This document shows, in pieces, positions 17,701 through 26,336 of a DNA stretch of 64,000 bases. Source of the stretch: a virus; the IMG/VR virus record IMGVR_UViG_3300035701_000023, positions 1-64,000 of that record. One strand, given 5' to 3'. Under the pieces are notes generated by a model, which made no database searches, was not told the DNA's origin, and saw only the letters and a program-made list of their open reading frames with translations. The translations under genes and the position numbers were made by a program. Within the stretch, counting starts at the first letter, position 1. Every line of letters begins with the position of its first letter.

Positions 17701-20428
17701 ATTTTCAGCAAAAACCAATAATGGTAGTATAGTGATGATTAGTGGAAACACAAATGGTCAGAATTATTGGACAAATTTCGTGGATAACTCAAAATATGAT
17801 GGATCATTAAGATATACCATATTACCTAGTGATGGGTCTAACTTAAAACCAACAAACGATAACTTTTTTGTTAGAGAACAGAGAAGTATGAGATCAATAT
17901 GGAAAGAAGAGGTAAATAATGTTAGTTTTAGTGGTTTAACCTTCCCTGCATATAATGAATATGATAGAACATATGTTTCCGGGTCAACAAGGGCAACAGA
18001 TGACAACAAATTTGGAATCTCAACAAATTATAGAAAGGTAATCGACTTAATTGCCACTTTTAGTCCTGATATTTTAAATCAATTTGAGGATATGTTCTTA
18101 ACATTTGCATCTAATAAATTGGATGAGGAAATAGAGTATAAACAGTTTGGTAATGTTTCATATTATCAATTTCAGGATATATTGAAGGATATTTCTACCG
18201 TTGAAAAATTATCAACCGATACGACGAATATTCAACAGTTAATTGTTGATATAAAAAATAGACAAGATAAAAAACTTGTAGAAATCACTAATAAGATATT
18301 AAGAACAAACAATTTGTTAAGTTTTACCGTTGCAAACCCAAAAGAGATTGATGCTCATGTTATCGGTGGATTTGCAGAGGCGTATCCATCAATAATAATT
18401 GATAATAATGTACTTGGAGGTAACACATTCTCATATGCAACATTTAACATATCACAAATTGCAGGTAATTCAAAATACATTAAATTGTATGTTGGTGAAG
18501 ATGTGGATGGAAATTATTTACAATTCTTTGCAACAAATGATGTTGAATTGAGTGAAGAGAATGTATTAACATTCAGACCATTAATATTACTTTTTGCGGG
18601 GCTTTATAGTATAAATCCATCGTTAACAAAAATTGATTTTCAAAAATACCTAAGAGATAATGTATTAACCATCCCAACATCAAGAGGGATAAAATTAACA
18701 AAAAGACATGCCCTATTCTTGGATACATTAATACCAAAATTTTCAGGATTTAAGTTTGATGACGCACAACAAACCACGGAGAAAAATGGATACAATGATG
18801 ATCCACTAAAACTAGAGACATATAGTTATTTTAAATCGTTTAACGATAAATGGATTGGGGGGAATTCAATAGGACAAAGAACCCTACTAGAAGAGTTTTT
18901 ATTTTTGGATAAGTCAAATAAAGACATTGGAAACATTGCTTATTTAAATTTAGAAAGATTAATTTCAATAGGGAACACTAAAAATCAGAACACTAACTTA
19001 TATGGGGTTATTTCGATGTTAATTCAGGGAACGGGATTTGATATGAGGGCTCTCCCATCATATGTTAATTTTTACGGTGCCAATTATGGTATAAAAGCTA
19101 AACCAACACCATCAAAAACGTTAGCGAAGAATTTGTTTGGTACTTTCTTGGAGGTTGACTATCAGGAATCATCTCCAAAAATTATTATACAATATACTGG
19201 TCCAACTTCAAAACATCTTGATCTTTCTAAATACAGTAAAGAATATAAATTCGTGGATGATAGTTTCAACATGGGTAACATTAATAATCATCCATTGGTG
19301 TTAACAGCCCCAGAGGTATTTAACACCGGTGATCTCTATAGGTCAAACAGGGTAGTTGCGTTTGAGGTAAGTTTTGGTGATCAATACCAATCAATTTTCA
19401 AGGGAGTTCAACTTGATCAAGCATCCATTAAAAACACAACAGAGGCGTTTATTGCTCAAGAAAATCTAGCCAGAGCTGAATCAGGAGCAAACGCATATCA
19501 AGTAGATATTGGATTATTTGACATATATCGACAATCATCATACACTTGTGCGGTTACATGTATGGGTAATGTAATGATACAACCAACAATGTATTTCTAT
19601 CTTAAGAATATACCAATGTTCAAGGGATCATATTGGATTAAAGAGGTTACACATAACATCAAAGGAAACTCAATATCGACCACGTTTACCGGAGTAAGAA
19701 TACCTTATGCTTCGCTTCCTGATCCAAAAGATTCGTTCATGGCAACGTATAAACCGTTCTTTGATGCAATAACCAATAAGGCAATAATAAGACAAAATAA
19801 AATAGATAAAAATCCAACCTTACAAAAGTCAATAAAAACTAATGACGGTAAAAATGTATCTATTATTGTTTTAAATAAAGAAACGTTGAATAATATCATT
19901 AATAGATCGGGAATAAGTGACTATGGTATTCCGTTTAATGGTGGGGGAATTAATCAAGAACAATACATCCAATTAATTAAATATAATGGTGAAGAATGGT
20001 TAGAGGCCGTTGCCGTCGAAATGGGAGGAAGTAATTATACGCCGCCAGTACCATTATCAATATTTAACAAAGTCACTAATCCTCCAACCAATCCGTTGTA
20101 TTTTAGTGAACTTAATAAAGACAGTCAGGGAAACTACAGAGACTTGGATTTCTATGCCACAAGATTCCAACTTGACACAGGTATACCAAATATGTTAACG
20201 GGATGTACAACTGATTTTTTTAATCCTAAAAATGGAATCTCACGTAGTGGCCTAGAATCGAGTAATCAATTAATATCAACACCAAGACGTGCAACTGGCG
20301 CGGTTCACGTTGGTCCAAATAGTGAAGAATATGGTATTGCACTATCAAGATCCCTAATGACTAAATTAAAATTGGTTGATGGGGATGTTGTATATTTTAA
20401 GATAAGGAATGATAAGTACGATCATTAA
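14690..20428 (+). CDS. Giant baseplate hub-like protein
   Basis: The largest protein in the window, 1912 residues. The early part (about 110-230) has INITTKGLNSIPQVTINFIDVRG and YLTVKGYYGKAIRYRLHMVKF, a hub-like strand pattern. Near 1640-1690 the sequence PMFKGSYWIKEVTHNIKGNS followed by STTFTGVRIPY resembles the end of gp27/gpD-type hub proteins, which form the ring at the tip of the tube. Between them are long low-complexity Asn/Asp/Ser-rich stretches. The ATG at 14690 lies inside the gp53-like gene; a TAATG ATG at 14700 is in a different frame and was rejected. It could combine T4 gp27-like and other hub functions. Virion location is confident, detailed role not. Confidence 0.6.
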   Translation: MGNNDLSNNENILVKIDHNNLIYVDPNSVVNNGEVEPRGVKQENLVMYVNLEADLVPRTTLVADGDKNTLFSVAKGTINLLRNQKDRDYDTTWSDAYFNVEEKTTKDIKGNLKGTGEFFQSDGMAQSFGIDSINITTKGLNSIPQVTINFIDVRGKTLFESPENSPYKAFFHLPWPIFYLTVKGYYGKAIRYRLHMVKFSTKYNENNGNFEITTNFVGSTFAYLNDIPINGILNSPYMYMIEEEVSEKTLKDGVEQIKVKKSSKGYSMLRSIYNEYKQKGLIDKNFPVRTLRELIEIAKSLDKTLEREIFAEIVDMKIFSGVKDFEQKVVDFETAVESWAEQYLTFESFSILESNSLTIGTGTNVKYFYIKGPNKTIDKSIIGSEIVGTLEKIIKENIDSLDKIQFSTNSKVDKKIKFTEIKANSYVKYSNGIKQYHNKDKDGKIGVAIDKLIEDIRKIINQFNKQKLKLQGEVEAEMNTIVRDPTKGIGFNPTIRNIFAVVLANAEVYIRLMKDVHTRAFDKADERKELLKGFSDETPGGSSIYPWPEVKKSAGSGSKHKVIVYPGDKDLAQQLQSRNPELWPEVDFIENYQAIATKKFDTLSDNEGGVGKINYVFESNQPEDSLRKISSLNNIIYGNPYINKSIVSILYEIFERSYYITLIDSFNDATIKELANIEFKNLEESIKEDFDVMGFLQKEIKDSSSLYLRMVQLSIFEKYPYLKDQLPTIPYLNDSLNSPFSIEQYVGTISTDHDTDYPKLEDNLKNYAPESYRKNIYPFNSSLYLNYLNQTTFSDDEFKFGEVLNVNTQEAFISSPIDPTLWVKDGSQANLFKNDFNLSGKTVNILNTPYFHKQLQSEFGTSENRGKYVGSSYLLLNSLPFKDLDDSFLLSKIKVSSLFREIGSTHFVPYHLILKWGSLYHRYKKQIIDGVDILDGFLTALNKTESFDGNMFFDNYSGTTFSVLGTNITYSNHKDVGVHPVYDAIFHQIINGYTHYDVLSGNTSFSAKTNNGSIVMISGNTNGQNYWTNFVDNSKYDGSLRYTILPSDGSNLKPTNDNFFVREQRSMRSIWKEEVNNVSFSGLTFPAYNEYDRTYVSGSTRATDDNKFGISTNYRKVIDLIATFSPDILNQFEDMFLTFASNKLDEEIEYKQFGNVSYYQFQDILKDISTVEKLSTDTTNIQQLIVDIKNRQDKKLVEITNKILRTNNLLSFTVANPKEIDAHVIGGFAEAYPSIIIDNNVLGGNTFSYATFNISQIAGNSKYIKLYVGEDVDGNYLQFFATNDVELSEENVLTFRPLILLFAGLYSINPSLTKIDFQKYLRDNVLTIPTSRGIKLTKRHALFLDTLIPKFSGFKFDDAQQTTEKNGYNDDPLKLETYSYFKSFNDKWIGGNSIGQRTLLEEFLFLDKSNKDIGNIAYLNLERLISIGNTKNQNTNLYGVISMLIQGTGFDMRALPSYVNFYGANYGIKAKPTPSKTLAKNLFGTFLEVDYQESSPKIIIQYTGPTSKHLDLSKYSKEYKFVDDSFNMGNINNHPLVLTAPEVFNTGDLYRSNRVVAFEVSFGDQYQSIFKGVQLDQASIKNTTEAFIAQENLARAESGANAYQVDIGLFDIYRQSSYTCAVTCMGNVMIQPTMYFYLKNIPMFKGSYWIKEVTHNIKGNSISTTFTGVRIPYASLPDPKDSFMATYKPFFDAITNKAIIRQNKIDKNPTLQKSIKTNDGKNVSIIVLNKETLNNIINRSGISDYGIPFNGGGINQEQYIQLIKYNGEEWLEAVAVEMGGSNYTPPVPLSIFNKVTNPPTNPLYFSELNKDSQGNYRDLDFYATRFQLDTGIPNMLTGCTTDFFNPKNGISRSGLESSNQLISTPRRATGAVHVGPNSEEYGIALSRSLMTKLKLVDGDVVYFKIRNDKYDH

Positions 20429-20439
20429 CAAAAATTGAG

Positions 20440-20447
20440 ATATTTAT
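20440..20447 (+). promoter_or_regulatory. Late-promoter-like element ATATTTAT
   Basis: ATATTTAT ends 10 bases before the ATG at 20458. The 20 bases TATTTATATAAAAAAGAATG at 20441-20460 are repeated exactly at 63738-63757 in front of the NusG-like gene. Confidence 0.55.
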
Positions 20448-20457
20448 ATAAAAAAGA

Positions 20458-20661
20458 ATGCAAAATCCTAAATTAAATGACGCGGTTGAACAATTCTTAA
20501 ATCCCAAGATAGTTACCCCTATTTCTGATGACGATAAAGATCAGGAAGTATGTGACCTACAAACGGGAGAATGTTATGTAATAAGAACCAAAGATGGAAT
20601 TGTTGAAAGAATAAATAAAACTTATGTCACCGAAGACGGTAGACAATTACTACAAGACTAA
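20458..20661 (+). CDS. Small acidic protein of unknown function
   Basis: A 67-residue protein I do not recognise. It is acidic, with an IVTPISDDDKDQEVCDLQTG segment containing CDLQTGEC, a short Cys-x6-Cys loop, and ends with YVTEDGRQLLQD. It follows a clear late-type promoter and lies at the end of the baseplate region, 4 bases before a Pro-rich gene, so it is probably a late virion or assembly gene. No membrane segment is visible. Confidence 0.7.
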   Translation: MQNPKLNDAVEQFLNPKIVTPISDDDKDQEVCDLQTGECYVIRTKDGIVERINKTYVTEDGRQLLQD

Positions 20662-20665
20662 AGTT

Positions 20666-21376
20666 ATGTTAGAGAAAAAACTACAGGAGGAACTTGATCG
20701 TTTTAGAAGTATTAACAAATACGCTAGAAAATTAATGATGGAACAAGATGTTCCACCACCCCCAGAAGAAACCCCACCACCACCTCCACCACCCGGAGGA
20801 GACGCTCCCGCAGAGGACGTTCCACCACCCCCAGATGCTACGGCACCCGGAGATGACACACCACCCCCTCCACCCGGTGGAGAGGCACCAATGACAGATC
20901 CATCAATACCATCAGATACCGGTATGGGTGGAGAGGATACACAGGAAATGGATATAACTGATTTGGTTAACATGACCACGAGTATCAAAAAAGATCTTGA
21001 AGCACATACACAGGACAATGGTACCGTTATCGCTAAAATGGACGATGTGTTTACCAAGTTAACGGATCTTGAACACCAACTATCTCAAATGGATAATGTA
21101 ATAGCAAAGATTGATGAATTGGGAGCAAAGGTAGAAACAATGAAAGATAAAACACCTGAAGAAAAATTAGAAATGAGATCATTAGATTCCTACCCATTTA
21201 ACCAAAATCCACAAGAATTCTTCGCAAAGAAACAAGAAGATATGAGGTCAAGTGGTAAGAATGAATATGTTCTAACAAAGGGTGATGTTCAAGATTATTC
21301 AATTGACTCCGTTAAGAAATCTTTTAATCCGAATGACGAAGAACAGGACGACCAAGAATTGGGTCAACGATTTTAA
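20666..21376 (+). CDS. Proline-rich coiled-coil protein, possible virion component
   Basis: The frame is open from 20624, but the ATG at 20666 is preferred because it follows the upstream stop by 4 bases and begins MLEKKLQEELDRF, a helix. The product is 236 residues. Residues about 33-70 are Pro/Gly-rich with three PPPP-type runs, making a flexible linker. Residues about 95-160 form a predicted coiled coil (LVNMTTSIKKDLEAH, then VFTKLTDLEHQLSQMDNVI). A helix near 165-180 begins TPEEKLEMRSLDSYPFNQNP. The C-terminus is acidic. Helix, long Pro-linker and coiled coil suggest a tail or head appendage or a scaffold. Followed by a strong terminator. Confidence 0.65.
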   Translation: MLEKKLQEELDRFRSINKYARKLMMEQDVPPPPEETPPPPPPPGGDAPAEDVPPPPDATAPGDDTPPPPPGGEAPMTDPSIPSDTGMGGEDTQEMDITDLVNMTTSIKKDLEAHTQDNGTVIAKMDDVFTKLTDLEHQLSQMDNVIAKIDELGAKVETMKDKTPEEKLEMRSLDSYPFNQNPQEFFAKKQEDMRSSGKNEYVLTKGDVQDYSIDSVKKSFNPNDEEQDDQELGQRF

Positions 21377-21403
21377 CCCACAAAAATATTTTAAAAAAAG
21401 ATT

Positions 21404-21432
21404 AAGCCAGATTTTACATTCTGGCTTTTTTT
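21404..21432 (+). terminator. Rho-independent terminator closing the late unit
   Basis: AAGCCAGA (21404-21411), eight-base loop, TCTGGCTT (21420-21427) and a T-run. It separates the virion genes from the gp32 replication block, and its TGG is followed after exactly 11 bases by the gp32 promoter-like element. Confidence 0.9.
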
Positions 21433-21435
21433 ATG

Positions 21436-21443
21436 TATATTTT
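21436..21443 (+). promoter_or_regulatory. Early/middle-promoter-like element ATG-TATATTTT before gp32
   Basis: TTTTTTATGTATATTTT ends 35 bases before the gp32 ATG. The same TGG-N11-TATATTT spacing occurs at 62434-62455 and, with a GG, at 46686-46705. Confidence 0.45.
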
Positions 21444-21478
21444 ATTATAAACAATTAAATAAATTTAAAAAAAAACTT

Positions 21479-22336
21479 ATGTCAGTATTAGAATCAGTAC
21501 TCGCACAGTACGAAAAAAACAAGCAAGCCACAAGTGGTAATAACAATTTTTCTGAAGAAGAAAGAATGAAAAAGTACTTCACCACAGTTCTCGGAAAGGG
21601 AGTAACTACAGAAGAAAGACGTATTCGTATTCTTCCTCCAGCAGATGGAACAACACCATTCGTTGAAGTTAAATTCCACGAAGTTCAGGTAGGTGGAAAA
21701 TGGGTAAAATTATGGGATCCAGCACAAGAAGGAAAAAAATCTCCATTAAATGAAGTGGCTGAGGGTTTAAAAATGACTGGTGATCCAAATGACGCTGAAC
21801 TCGCTAAAAGCTATTATTCACGCAAATTCTTTATTGTTAAAGTGATTGATAGAAATCATGAACAAGATGGTCCAAAATTCTGGAGATTTAAATTTAATTC
21901 TAAAGGTGATGGTGCCATTGACAAGATATTACCCATCTGGAGGAATAAGGGGGACATTACAGACCCAGAAAAAGGTCGCGACCTTATCCTCACCCTAACT
22001 CTAACTAAGTCAGGAAAGGGAAAAGAATACACCGTGGTTAGTTCTGTAATCCCTGAAGATATAGGTCCATTAAGTACCGATCCTGAACAAGCAAAAGTTT
22101 GGTTGGATAACAAATCAGTTTGGTCAGATGTTTATTCTAAAAAAGGTGAAGATTACCTTGAAATGGTTGCTAAAGGTGAAACGCCTAAATGGGATAGAGA
22201 TGCTAAAAAATGGGTTTCAGATTCAACTGGTGAAATTAATATAAACGGAACGGGGGCATCGGCTACCGCGTCGCCAACCATTCCGACCGTTGATCCACAG
22301 GATACCGAAGAACCAAGTGACGAATTACCATTCTAA
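21479..22336 (+). CDS. gp32: Single-stranded DNA-binding protein, T4 gp32-like
   Basis: A 285-residue ssDNA-binding protein that would coat replication intermediates and coordinate the replisome. The N-terminus is a short basic helix region. The OB-type core includes RRIRILPPADGTTPFVEVKF, then YYSRKFFIVKVIDR and FWRFKFNSKGDGAIDKI, matching gp32 layout and length (T4: 301 aa). The zinc-binding Cys residues of T4 gp32 are not seen; the matching region reads GGKWVKLWDPAQEGKKSPLN. The C-terminus is acidic and ends EEPSDELPF, a tip like that of bacterial SSB. It has its own promoter and terminator, fitting high expression, and is followed by uvsX. Confidence 0.88.
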   Translation: MSVLESVLAQYEKNKQATSGNNNFSEEERMKKYFTTVLGKGVTTEERRIRILPPADGTTPFVEVKFHEVQVGGKWVKLWDPAQEGKKSPLNEVAEGLKMTGDPNDAELAKSYYSRKFFIVKVIDRNHEQDGPKFWRFKFNSKGDGAIDKILPIWRNKGDITDPEKGRDLILTLTLTKSGKGKEYTVVSSVIPEDIGPLSTDPEQAKVWLDNKSVWSDVYSKKGEDYLEMVAKGETPKWDRDAKKWVSDSTGEININGTGASATASPTIPTVDPQDTEEPSDELPF

Positions 22337-22342
22337 TTTATT

Positions 22343-22405
22343 GAGTTTGGGTGTATAGTATCATATAGTATCATAACTTTTCACATATACATCCAAACTC
22401 TTTTT
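22343..22405 (+). terminator. Long hairpin terminator after gp32
   Basis: GAGTTTGGGTGTAT (22343-22356) pairs with ATACATCCAAACTC (22387-22400), a 14-bp stem with one G-U pair, followed by TTTTT. The loop holds a direct repeat AGTATCATA. Confidence 0.85.
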
Positions 22406-22424
22406 CATTAAAAAAACAAGTACA

Positions 22425-23447
22425 ATGGCCAAGGACAAAGAAATTAAGAAAAAAACATTCGACTATATTGCTGAATTTTCAAGTGACACAAAATATAAAG
22501 AAGAAAATTTTTATAACTGTGGAGACGCATTTTTAAATGCGTGTGGTGTTCCGGGGCCAATCATGGGAGGAATAAACATGTTTTTGGGTCACACTAATTC
22601 CTCAAAAACAACAGCAATGATTTTAGCGGCGGTAGACGCTCAAAAAAAGGGTCACCTACCAATTTTCATTATTACCGAAAAGAAATGGGATTGGATACAC
22701 GCTAAACAACTTGGGTTACAAGTATCTCAAGACGAAACGGGAAAATGGGTTGGAGATTTTATTTTTAACGATAGTTTTGATTATATTGAACAAATAACAG
22801 ATTTTATTAATAAAATTTTGGATTATCAAATTGCGGGAAAGATTGATAGATCAATAGTGTTTTTGTGGGATTCAGTTGGTTCTATTCCTTGTAAAATGAC
22901 ATTTGATGGTAAGGGTGGAAAACAACATAATGCGTCGGTATTAGCTGATAAAATTGGAATGGGAATTAGTTCAAGAATTTCAAATTCAAAAAAAGAAGAT
23001 TACCCAACAAAAGAAAATCCATTATACGCCACATTAGTTATCGTTAATCAACCGTGGGTGGATATTCCATTAACAAAATTTGAAGGATTACCTGAAATTA
23101 AGGCTAAAGGTGGAAACGCTATCTGGCACGCATGTACTCTTGTGTTCTTGTTTGGTAAACAAAAAAAGGCAGGAATTAATCCAATTGATGCAACAAAAAA
23201 TGGAAAGAAAATTGTTTATGCAATTAGAACAAGAGTATCGGTTATAAAGAATCACATGAATGGTTTACAATTGAAGGGTGGTAAAATAATTGTAGTACCA
23301 CAAGGATATATTTTCGACACAAAAGACGCTATGGAGGAATATAAAAAAGAATATTCTAAATTTTGGGATGATATTTTAGGTGCTGGCGGGGAATTAATAA
23401 TAACTGACACCCACAAAGAAGAAGATGAGGATGATGATGATGATTAA
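22425..23447 (+). CDS. uvsX: RecA-like strand-exchange protein UvsX
   Basis: A 340-residue recombinase that forms filaments on ssDNA and starts recombination-dependent replication. Walker A is GHTNSSKTT (residues 55-63) and Walker B is IVFLWDS (about 144-150), followed by the DNA-binding loop region KGGKQHNASVLADKIG and the RecA-like IVNQPWVD strand. The C-terminus is a run of acids (EEDEDDDDD), as in other UvsX and RecA tails. T4 UvsX is 391 aa. It lies between gp32 and RNase H, a logical recombination and replication unit. The leader before the ATG is A-rich without a Shine-Dalgarno sequence. Confidence 0.93.
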   Translation: MAKDKEIKKKTFDYIAEFSSDTKYKEENFYNCGDAFLNACGVPGPIMGGINMFLGHTNSSKTTAMILAAVDAQKKGHLPIFIITEKKWDWIHAKQLGLQVSQDETGKWVGDFIFNDSFDYIEQITDFINKILDYQIAGKIDRSIVFLWDSVGSIPCKMTFDGKGGKQHNASVLADKIGMGISSRISNSKKEDYPTKENPLYATLVIVNQPWVDIPLTKFEGLPEIKAKGGNAIWHACTLVFLFGKQKKAGINPIDATKNGKKIVYAIRTRVSVIKNHMNGLQLKGGKIIVVPQGYIFDTKDAMEEYKKEYSKFWDDILGAGGELIITDTHKEEDEDDDDD

Positions 23448-23483
23448 GAAAAAAGATTTTTTAATATAATAATTTAATGATAA

Positions 23484-24503
23484 ATGACAACCCTGCTTGT
23501 TGATGGAGACAATTTACTTACCATAGGATTTTATGGAGTTAAGAATTATTTCTATAAGGGTAAACACATTGGTGGTATCTACCATTTTTTAAATACTTTA
23601 AGAAAATCATTTGAAACCTATAAATTAGAAAAGATCGTTGTTTTTTGGGATGGTGAAGAAAATACTTTATCACGTAAAAAGATTTACGCACAATATAAAG
23701 AAGGAACAAAACCCCGGTTTAAAAGTGAAGAAGAGAAGGGTTCTTATAATTACCAAAAAAATAGGATTAAACAATATCTCGAAGAGGTCTTCGTGAGACA
23801 GGGTGAATATCAATACTGTGAGACGGATGATTGTATTGCATACTATGTTCAAAATTCACCCGGGGAAAAGAAAATTATTTATTCGTCTGATGGAGATCTA
23901 GCTCAGCTGGTCTCAGAATTTACAACCCTCTATAATCCATCACATCATAAAGAATATAAACCAAATGATTTATTTACATATCATCATGAAGAGGTATTAA
24001 TAGAGAACATCAAAATAGTTAAAATGATATGTGGAGATCCATCAGATAACATCTCTGGAATTAGAAACCTAGGAATAAAAAGATTTATTAGTTTTTTTCC
24101 AGAGGTTAAAACCCACCCGATGACATTAACCGGGATAATTAATAGATCAAATATTTTGTTTGAGGATGATAAACATAATAAAACTCTTGCAAATTTATTA
24201 ACTGGAGTAACTAAGTATGGTGTCTTTGGAGATGAATTTTTTGAAATAAATAACAAAATAGTGAATCTTGATGATCCACTTTTAACTGAAGAAGCGAAGG
24301 ATGACATTGATGGGTTGATTGGAGGAATTTTGGACCCTGACGGTAGATCATATAAAAATACAATAAGGATGATGACAGAAGATGGTCTATTTAAGGTTTT
24401 ACCTAAATATGACGATGCGTGGACAAACTTTTTTAATCCATTTTTACGATTAACAAGAAAAGAAAAAAATAAGAGAATAATTAAAATTAGAAATTATGAG
24501 TAA
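23484..24503 (+). CDS. rnh: 5'-3' exonuclease / RNase H of the FEN family, T4 Rnh-like
   Basis: A 339-residue flap nuclease that would remove RNA primers from Okazaki fragments. Acidic metal-ligand motifs are in order: LLVDGDN (4-10), VFWDGEE (near 53-59), YCETDDCIAYY (near 112-122), IIYSSDGDLAQLV (near 131-143) and the H3TH region ICGDPSDNISGIRNLG (near 181-196). T4 Rnh has 305 residues. It is placed after uvsX and its 3' end overlaps the next gene by 8 bases. Confidence 0.9.
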   Translation: MTTLLVDGDNLLTIGFYGVKNYFYKGKHIGGIYHFLNTLRKSFETYKLEKIVVFWDGEENTLSRKKIYAQYKEGTKPRFKSEEEKGSYNYQKNRIKQYLEEVFVRQGEYQYCETDDCIAYYVQNSPGEKKIIYSSDGDLAQLVSEFTTLYNPSHHKEYKPNDLFTYHHEEVLIENIKIVKMICGDPSDNISGIRNLGIKRFISFFPEVKTHPMTLTGIINRSNILFEDDKHNKTLANLLTGVTKYGVFGDEFFEINNKIVNLDDPLLTEEAKDDIDGLIGGILDPDGRSYKNTIRMMTEDGLFKVLPKYDDAWTNFFNPFLRLTRKEKNKRIIKIRNYE

Positions 24504-24945
24504 TAATCAAGAAATAACAAAATTTGAGTTTTTATTGACATTGGAAGGTAATATTATATGTCAAAGATTTTTCAATGTAAAGGGTCATAACCCCGTTTCC
24601 AGAAGATCTATGGATCTCCATTATTATATAAAAGAAATTTGTTCACATATCTCGGAAGATTTAAAAATAAAAAGTTCCGACTATCTATGTGAAAATCAAA
24701 ATTATTTATCAAATTTCGACCATGTGGAAGGTGATGTTGATAAAAAAAATGAACATTTTTTAATGGAAATTAAGCTCGGAGACGACGTATTTATTCAAAG
24801 AATATTCCCAGCATATTACTATCACCCAAAGGTAAGGTATACTGTGGATATTAGGCCGCGGCTTAAGATAATATTACAGAATTTGACAGATATATTGTCA
24901 CTGGAAGAGCTTGAGACGAGTTACCTACAGCACGAATTAAATTAA
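24496..24945 (+). CDS. Conserved hypothetical protein in the replication block
   Basis: A 149-residue protein I do not recognise. It starts inside the last codons of RNase H (8-base overlap) and ends 20 bases before the helicase, so it is translated with them. The sequence is soluble-looking with LEGNIICQRFFNVKG near the N-terminus and a basic Tyr-rich PAYYYHPKVRYTVDIRPRLK segment near 105-123. It has no membrane segment or known catalytic motif. Its position suggests a replication accessory role (T4 has the helicase loader gp59 in this block), but no similarity to gp59 can be claimed. Confidence 0.65.
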   Translation: MSNNQEITKFEFLLTLEGNIICQRFFNVKGHNPVSRRSMDLHYYIKEICSHISEDLKIKSSDYLCENQNYLSNFDHVEGDVDKKNEHFLMEIKLGDDVFIQRIFPAYYYHPKVRYTVDIRPRLKIILQNLTDILSLEELETSYLQHELN

Positions 24946-24965
24946 TGAATATTATATAATCTTTT

Positions 24966-26336
24966 ATGAACGAAAAAAACTTTGGGCATCTCGGGTCGAC
25001 CTTCCAACAGTCACTAATCAAATCAATAATTGAAGATAGAAAATACGGGGAAACAATAATAGATGTAATTGAAAGTAGGTATTTTGATAATGTCTCCTTT
25101 AAATTCATAATGGAGAACATTAAGGAATTCTATTTAAAGTATAACGTGATCCCTGACTATAGTAGTCTTGAACAAAAAATTGCGGCTGAAAATCAATCCA
25201 AAGATTCCACAAAAATACATATTGATACTCTTACCATAATCCGGGAAAAAGCGGTTGATACCATTTATACTAGGGACACTGCCCTTAATTTCTGTAAACA
25301 ACAGAATTTAAAAAAAGAGTTAAAGAAAGTAGATAACATTATTGAGAATGGTAACTTCGAGGAATATTCCACAATAGAGGAAATTATTCAAAAGGCATTA
25401 CAAGTAGGTGTAACTACAAATTTAGCTAAAGATGTTTTTGATGATATCGAAGGAACATTAAGAAAGAATTTCAGACACCCGATACCGACCGGTATTTCTG
25501 GGTTGGACTCAATGTTAAAAGATGGATTAGGAAGAGGAGAATTAGGAATAGTACTCGCACCGACTGGTGTTGGTAAAACCACTTTTTTAACCAAAATTGC
25601 TAACAGTGCTTTTAATTGTGATTTCAATGTGTTACAAATCATTTTCGAAGATAATGAAGAAGTTATAAAAAGAAAACATTACACAATATGGTCGGAGATA
25701 ACGGCGGATGAACAACCTGACAGACAGGAAGAAGTTATACGTACAATACTTGAAACACAAGAAAACTCCAAGGGTAAACTTAAGATTTTAAAGTTGGTTA
25801 GTGGTGATGTAACAATATCTGAGATAAAATCTCAGGTAAGAAAACTAAAGTCCGAGGGGTTTAAAATAGATTTATTGGTTTTAGATTATATCGACTGTAT
25901 AGCGCCAGAGAGAGCAAGTTATGGTGAAGAATGGAAGGGTGAGGGTCAAATCATGAGAAATTTAGAATCGATGACTGATGAATTTGATATTGCTATATGG
26001 ACAGCAACACAAGGTAATCGTGAGTCAATCGTTACTGAAATTGTAACAACAAATCAAATGGGTGGATCAATCAAGAAGGCACAGATTGGACACGTCGTAG
26101 TATCGATAGGTAAAACATTGGAACAGAAAGAACACAATTTAGCTACGGTGACACTATTAAAATCCCGTATAGGTAAAGATGGAATTGTGTGGCAGAATTG
26201 TAAATTTGATAATGAGTTCCTTGTTATTGATACAGAGTCGCAAAATACCCTTCTTGGTCATGAAGAATTGAAGATAGAAGATAAGAAGACAAGGGCAAGG
26301 GAGGCTTACATAAAGCGACAGGAATTAAATAGATAA
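24966..26336 (+). CDS. gp41: Replicative DNA helicase, T4 gp41 / DnaB-like
   Basis: A 456-residue hexameric replicative helicase. The N-terminal domain (about 1-155) is helical as in DnaB. The RecA-like domain has HPIPTGISGLDSMLKDGLGRGELGIVLAPTGVGKTTF-type order with Walker A PTGVGKTT at 199-206, an FED motif near 227-229, and Walker B LLVLDYID at 303-310. The ATQGNRE motif near 345 and a GKTLEQKE-type segment follow. T4 gp41 has 475 residues. It would partner with the DnaG-like primase at 46810, which is not adjacent. The start ATG at 24966 is the only sensible one upstream of conserved sequence. Confidence 0.92.
   Translation: MNEKNFGHLGSTFQQSLIKSIIEDRKYGETIIDVIESRYFDNVSFKFIMENIKEFYLKYNVIPDYSSLEQKIAAENQSKDSTKIHIDTLTIIREKAVDTIYTRDTALNFCKQQNLKKELKKVDNIIENGNFEEYSTIEEIIQKALQVGVTTNLAKDVFDDIEGTLRKNFRHPIPTGISGLDSMLKDGLGRGELGIVLAPTGVGKTTFLTKIANSAFNCDFNVLQIIFEDNEEVIKRKHYTIWSEITADEQPDRQEEVIRTILETQENSKGKLKILKLVSGDVTISEIKSQVRKLKSEGFKIDLLVLDYIDCIAPERASYGEEWKGEGQIMRNLESMTDEFDIAIWTATQGNRESIVTEIVTTNQMGGSIKKAQIGHVVVSIGKTLEQKEHNLATVTLLKSRIGKDGIVWQNCKFDNEFLVIDTESQNTLLGHEELKIEDKKTRAREAYIKRQELNR

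Noticed and set aside
20624-20665. Longer start for the proline-rich gene
   Set aside because: The extra 14 residues overlap the upstream gene, whereas the ATG at 20666 follows its stop by 4 bases and opens a clean helix.
20650-21057. 135-codon minus-strand frame with Gly/Ser runs
   Set aside because: It is the antisense image of the proline-rich gene; the Gly runs come from CCA/CCC codons read backwards.
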